From Pseudomonadota bacterium (GTDB lineage Bacteria > Pseudomonadota > Gammaproteobacteria > Xanthomonadales > Xanthomonadaceae): a stretch of 55,502 bases of DNA. Position 1 is the first letter of the stretch. Each line of letters begins with the position of its first letter. The notes beneath the pieces were generated by a model that worked only from the letters and a program-made list of their open reading frames with translations, made no database searches and had not been told where the DNA came from. A program made the position numbers and the translations under genes. The DNA is taken from NCBI GenBank assembly GCA_023388955.1, contig JAEWFH010000073.1, positions 1 to 55,502 of the forward strand. The letters run 5' to 3'. This document shows, piece by piece, positions 17,293 through 24,752 of this stretch.

Positions 17293-17574
17293 TTATAGCT
17301 CCGGATCGAACGCGCGCGAGTAGGGATTTGCCGGAGACGGCGATGCCGGGGCAGCCGGCGGCGCACCGACGTTGGCATGCAGCGTCAGGCGGTCGGCGCG
17401 ATCGTAGATGCGGATGCCAACCCTGGTGCCATGCAGGCGGGCCAGCCGCAGCGCCGCCAGCCGGGCCGCGGAAGAGGCGCGCATGAAGGTGGGATAGCGG
17501 CGTTCGCTCGCGGCGTCCGCCAGGTTGCGGCCACTCTCGGATGCCGCATCGTGGAGCTCGATCCGGTACTTCAT
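17293..17574 (-). CDS. Hypothetical 93-residue protein
   Basis: Not recognised. Starting at the ATG preceded by GAGGGATGAC, the product begins MKYRIELHDAASESGRNLAD, has an Arg/Ala-rich middle and an Ala/Pro tail, with no membrane segment or cysteine. Coding is supported by strong third-position GC and a ribosome site. It reads toward the tRNA with 11 bases between. The 183 bases before it hold a 20-bp palindrome at 17735. Confidence 0.55.
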   Translation of the reverse strand: MKYRIELHDAASESGRNLADAASERRYPTFMRASSAARLAALRLARLHGTRVGIRIYDRADRLTLHANVGAPPAAPASPSPANPYSRAFDPEL

Positions 17575-17734
17575 GTCATCCCTCGGGTAAAGGAAAGCGC
17601 CCCGGTGCCGGCGCCTGGCTCCATGCGTTCGTATCCACCGCAATCCAGTGCGGTTCGAATCGGCCTGGGCAACCGGGGCCTGCGTATTCTCGCGACTCGC
17701 CAGCCCCGGCACAGTCAGGCGTCGCCCCCAATGC

Positions 17735-17754
17735 GGGTAGGAAATTTCCTACCC
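17735..17754. promoter_or_regulatory. 20-bp perfect palindrome, operator candidate
   Basis: The half-site GGGTAGGAAA is followed directly by its exact reverse complement. It has an AT core without a T-run, so it looks like a dimeric repressor or NarL/LuxR-type binding site rather than a terminator. It lies 4 bases beyond the stop of the 17758 gene and 161 bases upstream of the 17574 start. The regulator is unknown. Confidence 0.45.
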
Positions 17755-17757
17755 CGA

Positions 17758-18240
17758 TCAAGGTGCCGGCCACGGCCACCAGCCACGCCCCGTCGCCGCG
17801 TACCGGTCGGCGGCACGCTCGAAACGGTTGCGCACGCCGATCCCGCCACACAGCAGGTACAGGGGCAGGAAAACCGGTCCCAGCACCATGTACTGCAGCA
17901 CGTGTGCATGCTCGTGGTCGGCCAGGAGCACCGGCGGCTCCGTGCCGAGCCCGGCGCGGCAGGCATAGGTACGGCACGGGACCTCGAGCGTGGGGCCGGT
18001 GTTGAGGATGACGTTGCCCAGGGTCAGCGCTCCGCCCGGCCCCCAGGGGTAGTAGTTGAACACCACGGCGAGTTCGCCCGGCTGCCAGCGTGCCCCGGCC
18101 CCGGCAGCCAGGCCGGCCGCCCCCAGCAGCAGGCCGAGCAGGGTGTTCGGCGCCGTCCATGCCATGCCGGCCAGGAGCGCGGCCAGGCGCCACGCCCCGC
18201 TCCGGGTCAGGCGCGGTCCCCGTCGGGCATCAGCAGCCAC
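17758..18240 (-). CDS. Membrane protein with HEHAH motif
   Basis: Unnamed membrane protein of up to 160 residues. A hydrophobic N-terminal segment (about residues 17-48) and a second one (LGPVFLPLYLLCGGIG) flank ADHEHAHVLQYM, a histidine cluster that resembles a zinc site, and GVRNRFERAADRYA near the end supplies an acidic residue. The layout is reminiscent of short integral metallopeptidases, but the HExxH spacing is H-E-H-A-H and function is not assigned. Start uncertain: ATG at 18240 overlaps pspC by 34 bases; an internal ATG at 18165 is possible. Confidence 0.6.
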   Translation of the reverse strand: MAADARRGPRLTRSGAWRLAALLAGMAWTAPNTLLGLLLGAAGLAAGAGARWQPGELAVVFNYYPWGPGGALTLGNVILNTGPTLEVPCRTYACRAGLGTEPPVLLADHEHAHVLQYMVLGPVFLPLYLLCGGIGVRNRFERAADRYAATGRGWWPWPAP

Positions 18241-18404
18241 AGGATCAGGTAGACGATGATCCCGGGAAAGGCGGCCGACAGGATCGAAACCAGGACGAAC
18301 ACCACCCGCAGTACGTTGGAGCTCCAGCCAAAGCGGCGGGCGATGCCGCCCATGACGCCGGCGATCATGCGGTCACTGCGGGAACGGGTGAAGGGAGCAC
18401 TCAT
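18207..18404 (-). CDS. PspC-domain small membrane protein
   Basis: A 65-residue PspC-domain protein: basic N-terminus (RSRSDRMIAGVMGGIARRFGW), then one or two hydrophobic stretches (VLRVVFVLVSILSAAFPGIIVYLILWLLM). The IAGVxGGIA and YLILWLLMP motifs are the family hallmark. PspC proteins sense envelope stress, but no other psp gene is nearby. It probably forms an operon with the HEHAH membrane protein that overlaps its 3' end. Confidence 0.88.
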   Translation of the reverse strand: MSAPFTRSRSDRMIAGVMGGIARRFGWSSNVLRVVFVLVSILSAAFPGIIVYLILWLLMPDGDRA

Positions 18405-18470
18405 GCAACGGTTTCCAGATGGTGGACGCCGGGAGTCTCGCCAACGCGCCGTGACGAACGCGTGGCCCGT

Positions 18471-19088
18471 TCAGGGCTTGGGGATGCGCAGCGTCTTGCT
18501 GATCATGAGCGTGCCCGACAGCGCGTACATCAGCACCAGCGGATGGAACTGCCACGGGCCAAGCTGCCACATGCCCAGCCACAGGTCCTGGCCGATGGCG
18601 CCCTGCGCCGCCGCGATCCACAGCACCACCACCAGCGCCAGGCTGGTCGGGATCGGCGTGCCTTCGAAGTACTTCACCTTGCCCTCGTCGCCCGCCAGCT
18701 GCTCGGCGGTGACGTTGTAGCGCGCCAGGCGGCTGACGCCGCAACCAACGAAGTAGCTCAGCACCACCCAGTCCCAGCCCCCCTGCAGGCCGCAGGCATA
18801 GCCCAGCGCCGCCGGGGCCACGCCGAAGGAGATCACATCGGCCAGCGAGTCCAGCTCGCGCCCCAGCGTGGACGCCGACTTGCGCCAGCGCGCCACCCGC
18901 CCGTCCACCGCGTCGAACACGAAGGCCAGCGGGATCAGCGCCATGCCCACCATCAGGTCCGTGACCCCGCCTTCCTGCAGGAAGCGCATGGCGGCGAAGA
19001 TCGCACCGGTCCCGCAGAACGCGTTGGCGAGCGTGAACCAGTCGGCAAGGTGGAACTCGCGGAACATCGAGAAGTGGCGGCGCGGCAT
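18471..19088 (-). CDS. pssA: CDP-diacylglycerol-serine O-phosphatidyltransferase
   Basis: Integral membrane enzyme that makes phosphatidylserine, the precursor of phosphatidylethanolamine. The CDP-alcohol phosphotransferase motif D(x2)DG(x2)AR(x8)G(x3)D(x3)D is perfect, from D59 to D84 (FDAVDGRVAR ... GRELDSLAD). Length 205 from the ATG at 19088; longer in-frame starts lack hydrophobic or conserved sequence. It is the short, type II-like form. Divergent from dinB across 85 bases. Confidence 0.9.
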   Translation of the reverse strand: MPRRHFSMFREFHLADWFTLANAFCGTGAIFAAMRFLQEGGVTDLMVGMALIPLAFVFDAVDGRVARWRKSASTLGRELDSLADVISFGVAPAALGYACGLQGGWDWVVLSYFVGCGVSRLARYNVTAEQLAGDEGKVKYFEGTPIPTSLALVVVLWIAAAQGAIGQDLWLGMWQLGPWQFHPLVLMYALSGTLMISKTLRIPKP

Positions 19089-19173
19089 CGGGGCTGGGCC
19101 TGGGAAGCGGGACGGCCAGACTGCCAGAGCGGGCGTGGAAGCAAAAGCATCGCGCACGGGCGAAAATGCACGC

Positions 19174-20271
19174 ATGGCCGCGCTTCGCAAGATCCTCCAC
19201 GTCGACATGGACGCGTTCTACGCGTCGGTCGAGCAGCGTGATGATCCTTCGCTGCGCGGCCGGCCGGTGGTGGTGGCCTGGCGCGGCGCGCGCTCGGTGG
19301 TGGTCGCGGCCAGCTACGAGGCACGCCCCTTCGGGGTGCGCTCGGCGATGCCCGCTGCGCGTGCGGAGCGGCTGTGCCCGCAGGCGGTCTTCGTGCCGCC
19401 CGACTTCACCCGCTACAAGGCGGTCTCACGGCAGGTGCGGGCGATCTTCCACCGGCACACCGCGCTGGTGGAGCCGCTGTCGCTGGACGAGGCGTACCTG
19501 GACGTCACCGAGCCGCTGAGCGGACTGCCGTCGGCCACCGCCATCGCCGAGTCGATCCGCGCCGACATCCGCGCCGAGACCGGCCTCACCGCCTCCGCCG
19601 GCGTGGCGCCCAACAAGTTCCTGGCCAAGATCGCCTCCGACCAGAACAAGCCCGACGGGCTGTGCGTGGTCCGTCCGCGAACGGTGCTGGACTTTCTTGC
19701 GCCGCTGCCGGTCGGCCGCCTGCCGGGCGTAGGCAAGGTCATGCAGGGCAAGCTGGAGGCAATGGGCCTCCATACCGTTGCCGGGTTGCGCGGGGTCCCC
19801 GCGGAACTGCTGGAACGGCGCTTCGGTCGCTGGGGGCGACGGCTGCATGAACTTTCCCTGGGCATCGACGAGCGCCCGGTATGCCCATCCCGCCCCACCC
19901 TGCAGATCTCCTCGGAAGACACCTTTCCCGAGGACCTGCTGCTCGCCGAGCTCGACCCGCACATCCAGCGCCTGGCCCGGGACACCTGGGAAAGCTACCA
20001 GCGCGAACGGGAGCGGCTCGCGCGCACGGTCGTGCTCAAGCTCAAGACCCGGGAGTTCCGCATCCTCACCCGCAGCCTTACCCGCCCCGTCCCGCCCGCG
20101 AGCGCCGCAGAGCTGGCCACCATCGCCGGCGAACTGCGCGCGCGCGTCGACCTGCCTTCCGACACCCGCTACCGGCTGGTCGGCGTCGGCCTGTCCGGCT
20201 TCGTGGACCGGGACCTGGCGCTGGCGCAGCGCGAACTGTTCGAACCGGAACCGGCGGGAGATCCGGCATGA
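19174..20271 (+). CDS. dinB: DNA polymerase IV
   Basis: Y-family translesion polymerase. The catalytic acidic residues are in HVDMDAFYASVEQ (D11) and SLDEAYLDVT; SYEARPFGVRSAMP, the fingers motif, and GVAPNKFLAKIASDQNKPDG, the palm-thumb motif, are intact. The little-finger domain runs to about residue 350. Length 365. No beta-clamp motif was verified. No LexA box is obvious in the 85-base gap upstream. Its stop overlaps the flavoprotein start by 4 bases. Confidence 0.95.
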   Translation: MAALRKILHVDMDAFYASVEQRDDPSLRGRPVVVAWRGARSVVVAASYEARPFGVRSAMPAARAERLCPQAVFVPPDFTRYKAVSRQVRAIFHRHTALVEPLSLDEAYLDVTEPLSGLPSATAIAESIRADIRAETGLTASAGVAPNKFLAKIASDQNKPDGLCVVRPRTVLDFLAPLPVGRLPGVGKVMQGKLEAMGLHTVAGLRGVPAELLERRFGRWGRRLHELSLGIDERPVCPSRPTLQISSEDTFPEDLLLAELDPHIQRLARDTWESYQRERERLARTVVLKLKTREFRILTRSLTRPVPPASAAELATIAGELRARVDLPSDTRYRLVGVGLSGFVDRDLALAQRELFEPEPAGDPA

Positions 20272-21506
20272 CACCCATCCGCAAGCTCCCCGGCGTGGCC
20301 ATCATCGGCGGCGGCCCCGCCGGGCTGATGGCCGCGGAGGTCGCGCGCCTGGCCGGCCTGGAGGTCGATGTCTTCGAGGCCAGGGGCTCGGTCGGGCGCA
20401 AATTCCTGATCGCCGGCAAGGGCGGGCTCAACCTTACCCACGGCGAGTCGCGGCCGGCCTTCGATTCGCGCTACCGCGAACGCCAGGCCGAGGTCGGCGC
20501 CTGGCTGGACGATTTCGACGCGGATGCGCTTCGCGAGTGGGCCCGGGGGCTTGGCGTGGACACCTATGTCGGCAGCTCGGGGCGCGTGTTCCCGCTGGAC
20601 CGCAAGGCGGCGCCACTGCTGCGCGGCTGGGTGCGGCGGCTGCGCGACCAGGGCGTGCGCTTCCACGTCCACCACCGCTGGACCGGCTGGGACGCCGATG
20701 GCGCATTGCGCTTCACCACGCCCGACGGGCCGCTGCGCGCCGATGCCGGGGCAACGGTGCTCGCGCTCGGTGGCGGGAGCTGGCCGCAACTCGGTTCCGA
20801 CGGCGCCTGGGTCCCGTGGCTGCAGGAGGCCGGCGTGGAGGTCGTGCCACTGCAAGCTTCCAACTGCGGCTTCGACATCGGGTGGAGCACGCATTTCCGC
20901 GAGCGCTGTGCCGGCGCACCGTTGAAACCGGTGCGGGCGCACCTGCCCCCGCATACCGGCCCGGACGGACTCCAGGGCGAGTGCGTGGTGAGCGAATACG
21001 GGATCGAGGGCAGCCTGGTGTACGCGCTTTCGGCACCGTTGCGCGAGGCGGTCGAGCGCGATGGCAGCGCGCGCCTGGAACTGGACCTGGTGCCCGGGCG
21101 CAGCCTGGAGCGCCTGCAGCGCGACCTCGGCCGGCCGCGCGGCAAGCGCAGCCAGGGCGAACACCTGCGCCGCCAGGCCGGCCTGGATGCGGTCCGCACC
21201 GGCCTGCTGTACGAAGTACTGGGACGCGACGGGGTCGGGGACCCGGCCCGGGCCGCGGCCGCGCTGAAGCGGCTCCCGCTGGCCCTGTTGCGCCCGCGCC
21301 CCCTGCCCGAGGTGATCAGCAGTGCCGGTGGCGTGCGTCTGGAAGCCCTGGACCCCGCGACCCTGATGCTGCAGGCGCGCCCCGGTGTGTTCGCCGCCGG
21401 CGAGATGCTGGACTGGGATGCGCCGACCGGCGGCTACCTGCTGACCGCCAGCTTCGCCAGCGGCCTGCGTGCCGGACGCGGCGCGTCGGCATGGTTGCGC
21501 GTCTAG
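20268..21506 (+). CDS. HI0933/BaiN-family FAD-dependent oxidoreductase
   Basis: A 412-residue flavoprotein. The FAD-binding GxGxxG is GVAIIGGGPAGLMAAEVA at residues 9-26, with acidic EARGSVGRKFLIAGKGGLNLTH after it, the family signature. The second dinucleotide motif VLALGGGSWPQLGSDG and the C-terminal FAVGE-like PGVFAAGEMLDWDAPTGGYLL are present. Substrate is not known for this subgroup. Translationally coupled to dinB; converges on the TPR lipoprotein gene with a 4-base overlap of the 3' ends. Confidence 0.88.
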   Translation: MTPIRKLPGVAIIGGGPAGLMAAEVARLAGLEVDVFEARGSVGRKFLIAGKGGLNLTHGESRPAFDSRYRERQAEVGAWLDDFDADALREWARGLGVDTYVGSSGRVFPLDRKAAPLLRGWVRRLRDQGVRFHVHHRWTGWDADGALRFTTPDGPLRADAGATVLALGGGSWPQLGSDGAWVPWLQEAGVEVVPLQASNCGFDIGWSTHFRERCAGAPLKPVRAHLPPHTGPDGLQGECVVSEYGIEGSLVYALSAPLREAVERDGSARLELDLVPGRSLERLQRDLGRPRGKRSQGEHLRRQAGLDAVRTGLLYEVLGRDGVGDPARAAAALKRLPLALLRPRPLPEVISSAGGVRLEALDPATLMLQARPGVFAAGEMLDWDAPTGGYLLTASFASGLRAGRGASAWLRV

Positions 21507-22087
21507 CGGCCGCCCAGGACGTCCAGCGGGTCAGGCACCTTGGGCTGCTTCACGTCGGCGGGCGCCGTGGGCAGGTTGCGGCGGTAGCGCTCGACCGCCT
21601 CGCTGCCATAGCGGGCGCGCACTTCCGGCGGCACCACCACGTCCCCGAACATGCCGATCGCGTCCTCGACCATCCCCTTGCCGCTCTCCAGGTAGCGGGA
21701 ACGCTCCCCTGGTTCCAGCATCCGTACGCGCTCCAGCGCGTCCAGGGCCAGCTGCCAGGCCACGTCCAGGTACAGCATGCTGGCCTCGGCGTCCGCCGGG
21801 TCCCTGCGCAGCGCCTCCTGCACCGCCGACAGCGCCTCCACCGGACGCTGCTGCCCGGCCTCGACGCGGGCGATCTCCAGCCAGGGATCCTTGCGGGTGG
21901 GGTCGGCCCGGGTCGCCTCGCGATAGGCCGCGACCGCGCCACGCGGGGAACCGCCTTCGGCCGCGGCCCGGGCAGTGGCCATGTGCTCGCCGTACTCCGC
22001 GGGATCCGCCGGCCCAACCGTCGCGCAACCGGCCACGGCGGCCACGAAGCCGGCGACAAGGAACGACTTCACTGCTCGTGCGTTCAT
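21503..22087 (-). CDS. TPR-type lipoprotein
   Basis: A 194-residue predicted lipoprotein. The signal peptide MNARAVKSFLVAGFVAAVAGC ends in a VAGC lipobox (C21). A helical TPR-like region follows (EYGEHMATARAAAEGGSPRG, WLEIARVEAGQQRPVEALSA). The second half is helical without recognisable domain. It probably acts in the periplasm or outer membrane. The small oxidoreductase-like gene lies 12 bases upstream on the same strand, so the two may be one unit. Confidence 0.75.
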   Translation of the reverse strand: MNARAVKSFLVAGFVAAVAGCATVGPADPAEYGEHMATARAAAEGGSPRGAVAAYREATRADPTRKDPWLEIARVEAGQQRPVEALSAVQEALRRDPADAEASMLYLDVAWQLALDALERVRMLEPGERSRYLESGKGMVEDAIGMFGDVVVPPEVRARYGSEAVERYRRNLPTAPADVKQPKVPDPLDVLGGR

Positions 22088-22099
22088 TTGGTTCCCACC

Positions 22100-22303
22100 T
22101 CAGGTTCCGGTTCCGTCCGCTTCCGGATGGCGTTCGCGCCAGGCCGCCAGGGCCTTGCGGTACCAGTCCAGTTCCTCGGCATAGGTGTCATAGACGCAGG
22201 GATCGCAGCCGCTCTCGCAGCACTCGGAGGGCAGCGGCGGTTCCGGTTTCCGGGGCGGCGGATCGTCGACCACCGTGGGCAACGGGAATGGATCGTCCTG
22301 CAT
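22100..22303 (-). CDS. Oxidoreductase-like small protein (PF09791)
   Basis: A 67-residue protein with the domain hallmark ECCESGCDPCVYDTYAEELDWYRKAL: four cysteines in C-C-x3-C-x2-C spacing followed by D-x-Y-x3-L. The N-terminus is Pro-rich. The family name comes from the N-terminus of eukaryotic oxidoreductases; the cysteines may bind metal, but no activity is established. It is divergent from the cytochrome b561 gene over 77 bases. Confidence 0.85.
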   Translation of the reverse strand: MQDDPFPLPTVVDDPPPRKPEPPLPSECCESGCDPCVYDTYAEELDWYRKALAAWRERHPEADGTGT

Positions 22304-22380
22304 CAGGGCGCAAGCATACCGTCCCCGGGCGGCCGGGTGCGGATATGCTGCCCTGCGGACCCTGGTAAGGATGACGAGCG

Positions 22381-22902
22381 ATGCTGCATGACTCCCCGGA
22401 ACGCTACGGCGTGATCACCCGCCTGCTGCACTGGTCGATGGCGGTACTGGTGCTGCTCCAGTTCGTGAAGTTCTTCGAACGCCTCGACGGCGAGGGCGGC
22501 CCGCTGGTGGCGGCGATCGCCGGCTGGCACACCAGCGTGGGCACCCTGCTGCTGGTCCTGGTCGTGGTGCGCATCGTCTGGGCCTTCATGCAGCGCCGGC
22601 GCCGGCCGGTCAACGATCCTGCGCTGGCGATCTTCGTCACCGCCGGCCACATCGCGCTCTACGTGGCCCTGCTGACCCTGCCCATTCTCGGCCTGTTGTT
22701 CATGTTCGGTGGAGGCTACGGCCACGAGGCGTTCGGGATCGGCCTGATTCCCCCCGGGGACGAGGTGCGCTGGGCCCAGGTCTGGGGCGGACTGCATTCC
22801 CCGCTGGCCTGGCTGCTGGCAATCGCGGTGGCCGTACACATCCTCGCCGCGCTCTACCACCACCTGGTGCGCAAGGACGGCGTGCTGCGGCGGATGCTCT
22901 GA
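22381..22902 (+). CDS. Cytochrome b561
   Basis: Di-heme membrane protein of 173 residues that moves electrons within the inner membrane, likely ubiquinol to an acceptor such as superoxide or oxygen. Four helices carry histidines in ITRLLHWSMAVLVLLQF, IAGWHTSVGTLLL, FVTAGHIALYVALL and AVAVHILAALYHHLV, matching the heme ligand pattern. The start ATG lacks a strong Shine-Dalgarno (GATGACGAGCG). It stands alone, with a hairpin region between it and the next gene. Confidence 0.92.
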   Translation: MLHDSPERYGVITRLLHWSMAVLVLLQFVKFFERLDGEGGPLVAAIAGWHTSVGTLLLVLVVVRIVWAFMQRRRRPVNDPALAIFVTAGHIALYVALLTLPILGLLFMFGGGYGHEAFGIGLIPPGDEVRWAQVWGGLHSPLAWLLAIAVAVHILAALYHHLVRKDGVLRRML

Positions 22903-22946
22903 CACCGGGGCGGCTTCACGCCACCTGACGGGGAGCGCGGCTAGCG

Positions 22947-22969
22947 TCCGGAGGCAGTCCACCTCCGGA
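22947..22969 (+). promoter_or_regulatory. Hairpin that buries the ribosome site of the DUF4136 gene
   Basis: TCCGGAGG and CCTCCGGA form an 8-bp perfect stem with a 7-base loop, ending 8 bases before the ATG at 22978. The likely Shine-Dalgarno GGAG (22967-22970) is mostly inside the 3' arm. It may reduce or control translation. There is no T-run, so a terminator is less likely. Confidence 0.45.
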
Positions 22970-22977
22970 GTCCTGCC

Positions 22978-23559
22978 ATGAAGAAGACCGTGCCGCGCCT
23001 CCTCTTCCGACTCCTGCCCCTGGTGGCGCTGGCCCTGCTCGCCGCCTGCGCCACCGGACCCCGCATCACCAGCGATGCCGACCCGTCCGCGGATTTCTCC
23101 CGGTACGGCAGCTATGCGTTCTACGAACCGCTGGCGATGGAGCAGTCCGGTTACACCACCTACCTCACCAACACGGTGAAGACCGCGATCCGTGCTGAAA
23201 TGGACGCCCGCGGCTACCGCTACGACGAGTCCTCGCCGGACCTGCGGGTCAACTTCCAGGGTTTCATCCGCGAGCGCACCGACGTCTACACCGTCCCGCG
23301 CAGCGACGTGAACTACTACTACGACTACTGGGCCCGCACCTACGTCGCGATCCCGGTCTGGTACGACCAGACGCGGGTGCGCGACTACACCGAGGGCACC
23401 CTGAGCATCGATATCGTCGACGCCCGGCGCAACCACCTGCTGTGGACCGGGGCCGCGGTCGGCCGGGTGACCCAGCAGACCGCAACCGAACGCGCGGCGG
23501 AAGCCGATGCGGCGGTCCGCCAGATCTTCACCCGGTTCCCCGGCGTCGCCCGACGCTGA
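22978..23559 (+). CDS. DUF4136 lipoprotein
   Basis: A 193-residue outer-membrane-type lipoprotein. The signal peptide MKKTVPRLLFRLLPLVALALL ends in the lipobox LAAC. The mature part shows DUF4136 features: DFSRYGSYAFYEP, AIRAEMDARGYRY, DLRVNFQGFI and GTLSIDIVDARRNHLLWTGAA. A Tyr-rich stretch NYYYDYWARTY is conserved in the family. Function is unknown. Preceded by a hairpin over its ribosome site. No gene is close enough upstream to be operonic. Confidence 0.88.
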   Translation: MKKTVPRLLFRLLPLVALALLAACATGPRITSDADPSADFSRYGSYAFYEPLAMEQSGYTTYLTNTVKTAIRAEMDARGYRYDESSPDLRVNFQGFIRERTDVYTVPRSDVNYYYDYWARTYVAIPVWYDQTRVRDYTEGTLSIDIVDARRNHLLWTGAAVGRVTQQTATERAAEADAAVRQIFTRFPGVARR

Positions 23560-23575
23560 CCCGCCCTGCTCCGCC

Positions 23576-23589
23576 CCGACCTGGATCAA
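23576..23589. promoter_or_regulatory. FNR/ANR-like box CCGACCTGGATCAA
   Basis: The right half ATCAA is perfect and the left half CCGAC is partial against TTGAT-N4-ATCAA. It lies 54 bases before the lplB ATG, at the same distance as the box before the HMA-like gene at 32753. Weakest of the three such sites in the window. Confidence 0.3.
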
Positions 23590-23615
23590 TGCGCGGGGCC
23601 CGGGTCCGGTGCATC

Positions 23616-23640
23616 ATGCCCTCCGGTATCCGGAGGGCAT
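23616..23640 (+). promoter_or_regulatory. 11-bp perfect hairpin over the lplB ribosome site
   Basis: ATGCCCTCCGG, loop TAT, then the exact complement CCGGAGGGCAT. The Shine-Dalgarno CGGAGGG is the 3' arm and ends 6 bases before the lplB ATG at 23644. Translation of lplB should need the hairpin to open, by a ligand, temperature, protein or another RNA. No T-run follows. Same CCTCCGG core as the hairpin at 22947. Confidence 0.55.
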
Positions 23641-23643
23641 CGC

Positions 23644-23928
23644 ATGCACGGTGAGTACAAGATCCCAGGGGGCAAGCTCGTGGTCGTGGACCTGGAGCGG
23701 CAGGATGGACGGTTGCACCAGGTACGGGTGAGCGGCGACTTCTTCCTGGAACCCGACACCGCGCTGGCCGAAATCAACACCGCCCTGGAAGGGATGCCCG
23801 CCGACAGCGACGAATCCGCGCTGGCGCATGCCATCACCTCGCACCTGGGCGAAGGCGTGCACATGTATGGCATCACCGCCGAGGGGGTCGCGGTGGCGGT
23901 CCGCCGCGCCCTGGAGACCGGGGCATGA
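23644..23928 (+). CDS. lplB: Lipoate-protein ligase accessory subunit (C-terminal domain)
   Basis: A 94-residue protein resembling the separate C-terminal domain of lipoate-protein ligase A: HGEYKIPGGKLVVVDLERQDGRL opening, DFFLEPDTALAEINTALEGM, and a C-terminal EGVAVAVRRALETG helix. In archaea such as Thermoplasma the same domain is a separate LplB that is needed for lipoate adenylation. The stop overlaps the next gene's start by 4 bases (ATGA at 23925), so the two halves of a split ligase are translationally coupled. A hairpin covers its ribosome site. Confidence 0.75.
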   Translation: MHGEYKIPGGKLVVVDLERQDGRLHQVRVSGDFFLEPDTALAEINTALEGMPADSDESALAHAITSHLGEGVHMYGITAEGVAVAVRRALETGA

Positions 23929-24701
23929 GTACCGAAGCCTGGCGCCGTCACGACTGGCAGCTGGTCCATACCGACCCGCAGTCCCCCGCCCTGCACATGG
24001 CCCTGGACGAGGTGCTGACAGCCGAGGTTTCCGCCGGGCGCCGCCCGCCTACCCTGCGGGTCTGGGAATGGGCCTCCCCGGCGGTCGTGATCGGCCGCTT
24101 CCAGTCCCTGCGCAACGAGGTCGACGCCGGGGAAGCGGTCCGCCACGGCATCGAGGTGGTACGCCGGATCAGCGGCGGCGGCGCGATGTTCATCGAGCCG
24201 GGCAACACCATCACCTACTCCATCTGCGCCCCGCTGGAACTGGTGGAAGGCATGTCCTTCCAGGACTCCTACGAGCGGATGGACCGCTGGGTCATCGCCG
24301 CGCTGCGCGGGCTCGGCATCGAGGCCAGCTACCAGCCGCTCAACGACATCACCTCCCCGGCCGGCAAGATCGCCGGTGCCGCCCAGGCGCGCCGCGGCAA
24401 CGCCGTGCTGCACCACGTGACGATGGCCTACGACATCGATGCCTCCAAGATGCTGCAGGTGCTGCGCATCGGCCGCGAGAAGCTCTCCGACAAGGCCACC
24501 CAGAGCGCCAACAAGCGCGTCGACCCGCTGCGCAGCCAGACCGGCCTGCCGCGCGCGGCCGTGATCGAACGCATGATCGGCAGCTTCCGCGAGCTGCACG
24601 GCCTGGCCGACGGCCACCTCTCCGCCGACGAGCTCGGCCGGGCGCAGGAACTGGCCGCAAGCAAGTTCTCCACCGCGGAGTGGACGGCGCTGGTTCCCTA
24701 G
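23925..24701 (+). CDS. lplA: Lipoate-protein ligase A family, catalytic domain only
   Basis: Transfers lipoate or octanoate to lysines of 2-oxoacid dehydrogenases and the glycine cleavage H protein. The 258-residue product has the ligase motifs VVIGRFQSLRNEVD, VVRRISGGGAMFIEPGN and the catalytic lysine in SPAGKIAGAAQARRG. It ends without the C-terminal accessory domain of E. coli LplA, which is instead the gene just upstream. LipM-type octanoyltransferase is an alternative, but the Lys-x-x-G-x-A-Q motif and the LplB partner favour a ligase. Confidence 0.85.
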   Translation: MSTEAWRRHDWQLVHTDPQSPALHMALDEVLTAEVSAGRRPPTLRVWEWASPAVVIGRFQSLRNEVDAGEAVRHGIEVVRRISGGGAMFIEPGNTITYSICAPLELVEGMSFQDSYERMDRWVIAALRGLGIEASYQPLNDITSPAGKIAGAAQARRGNAVLHHVTMAYDIDASKMLQVLRIGREKLSDKATQSANKRVDPLRSQTGLPRAAVIERMIGSFRELHGLADGHLSADELGRAQELAASKFSTAEWTALVP

Positions 24702-24752
24702 CTGTGTGAACCTGGCACGGGTCCCGGAGGAGCCCGGCCCGGCTCCCCGGCC

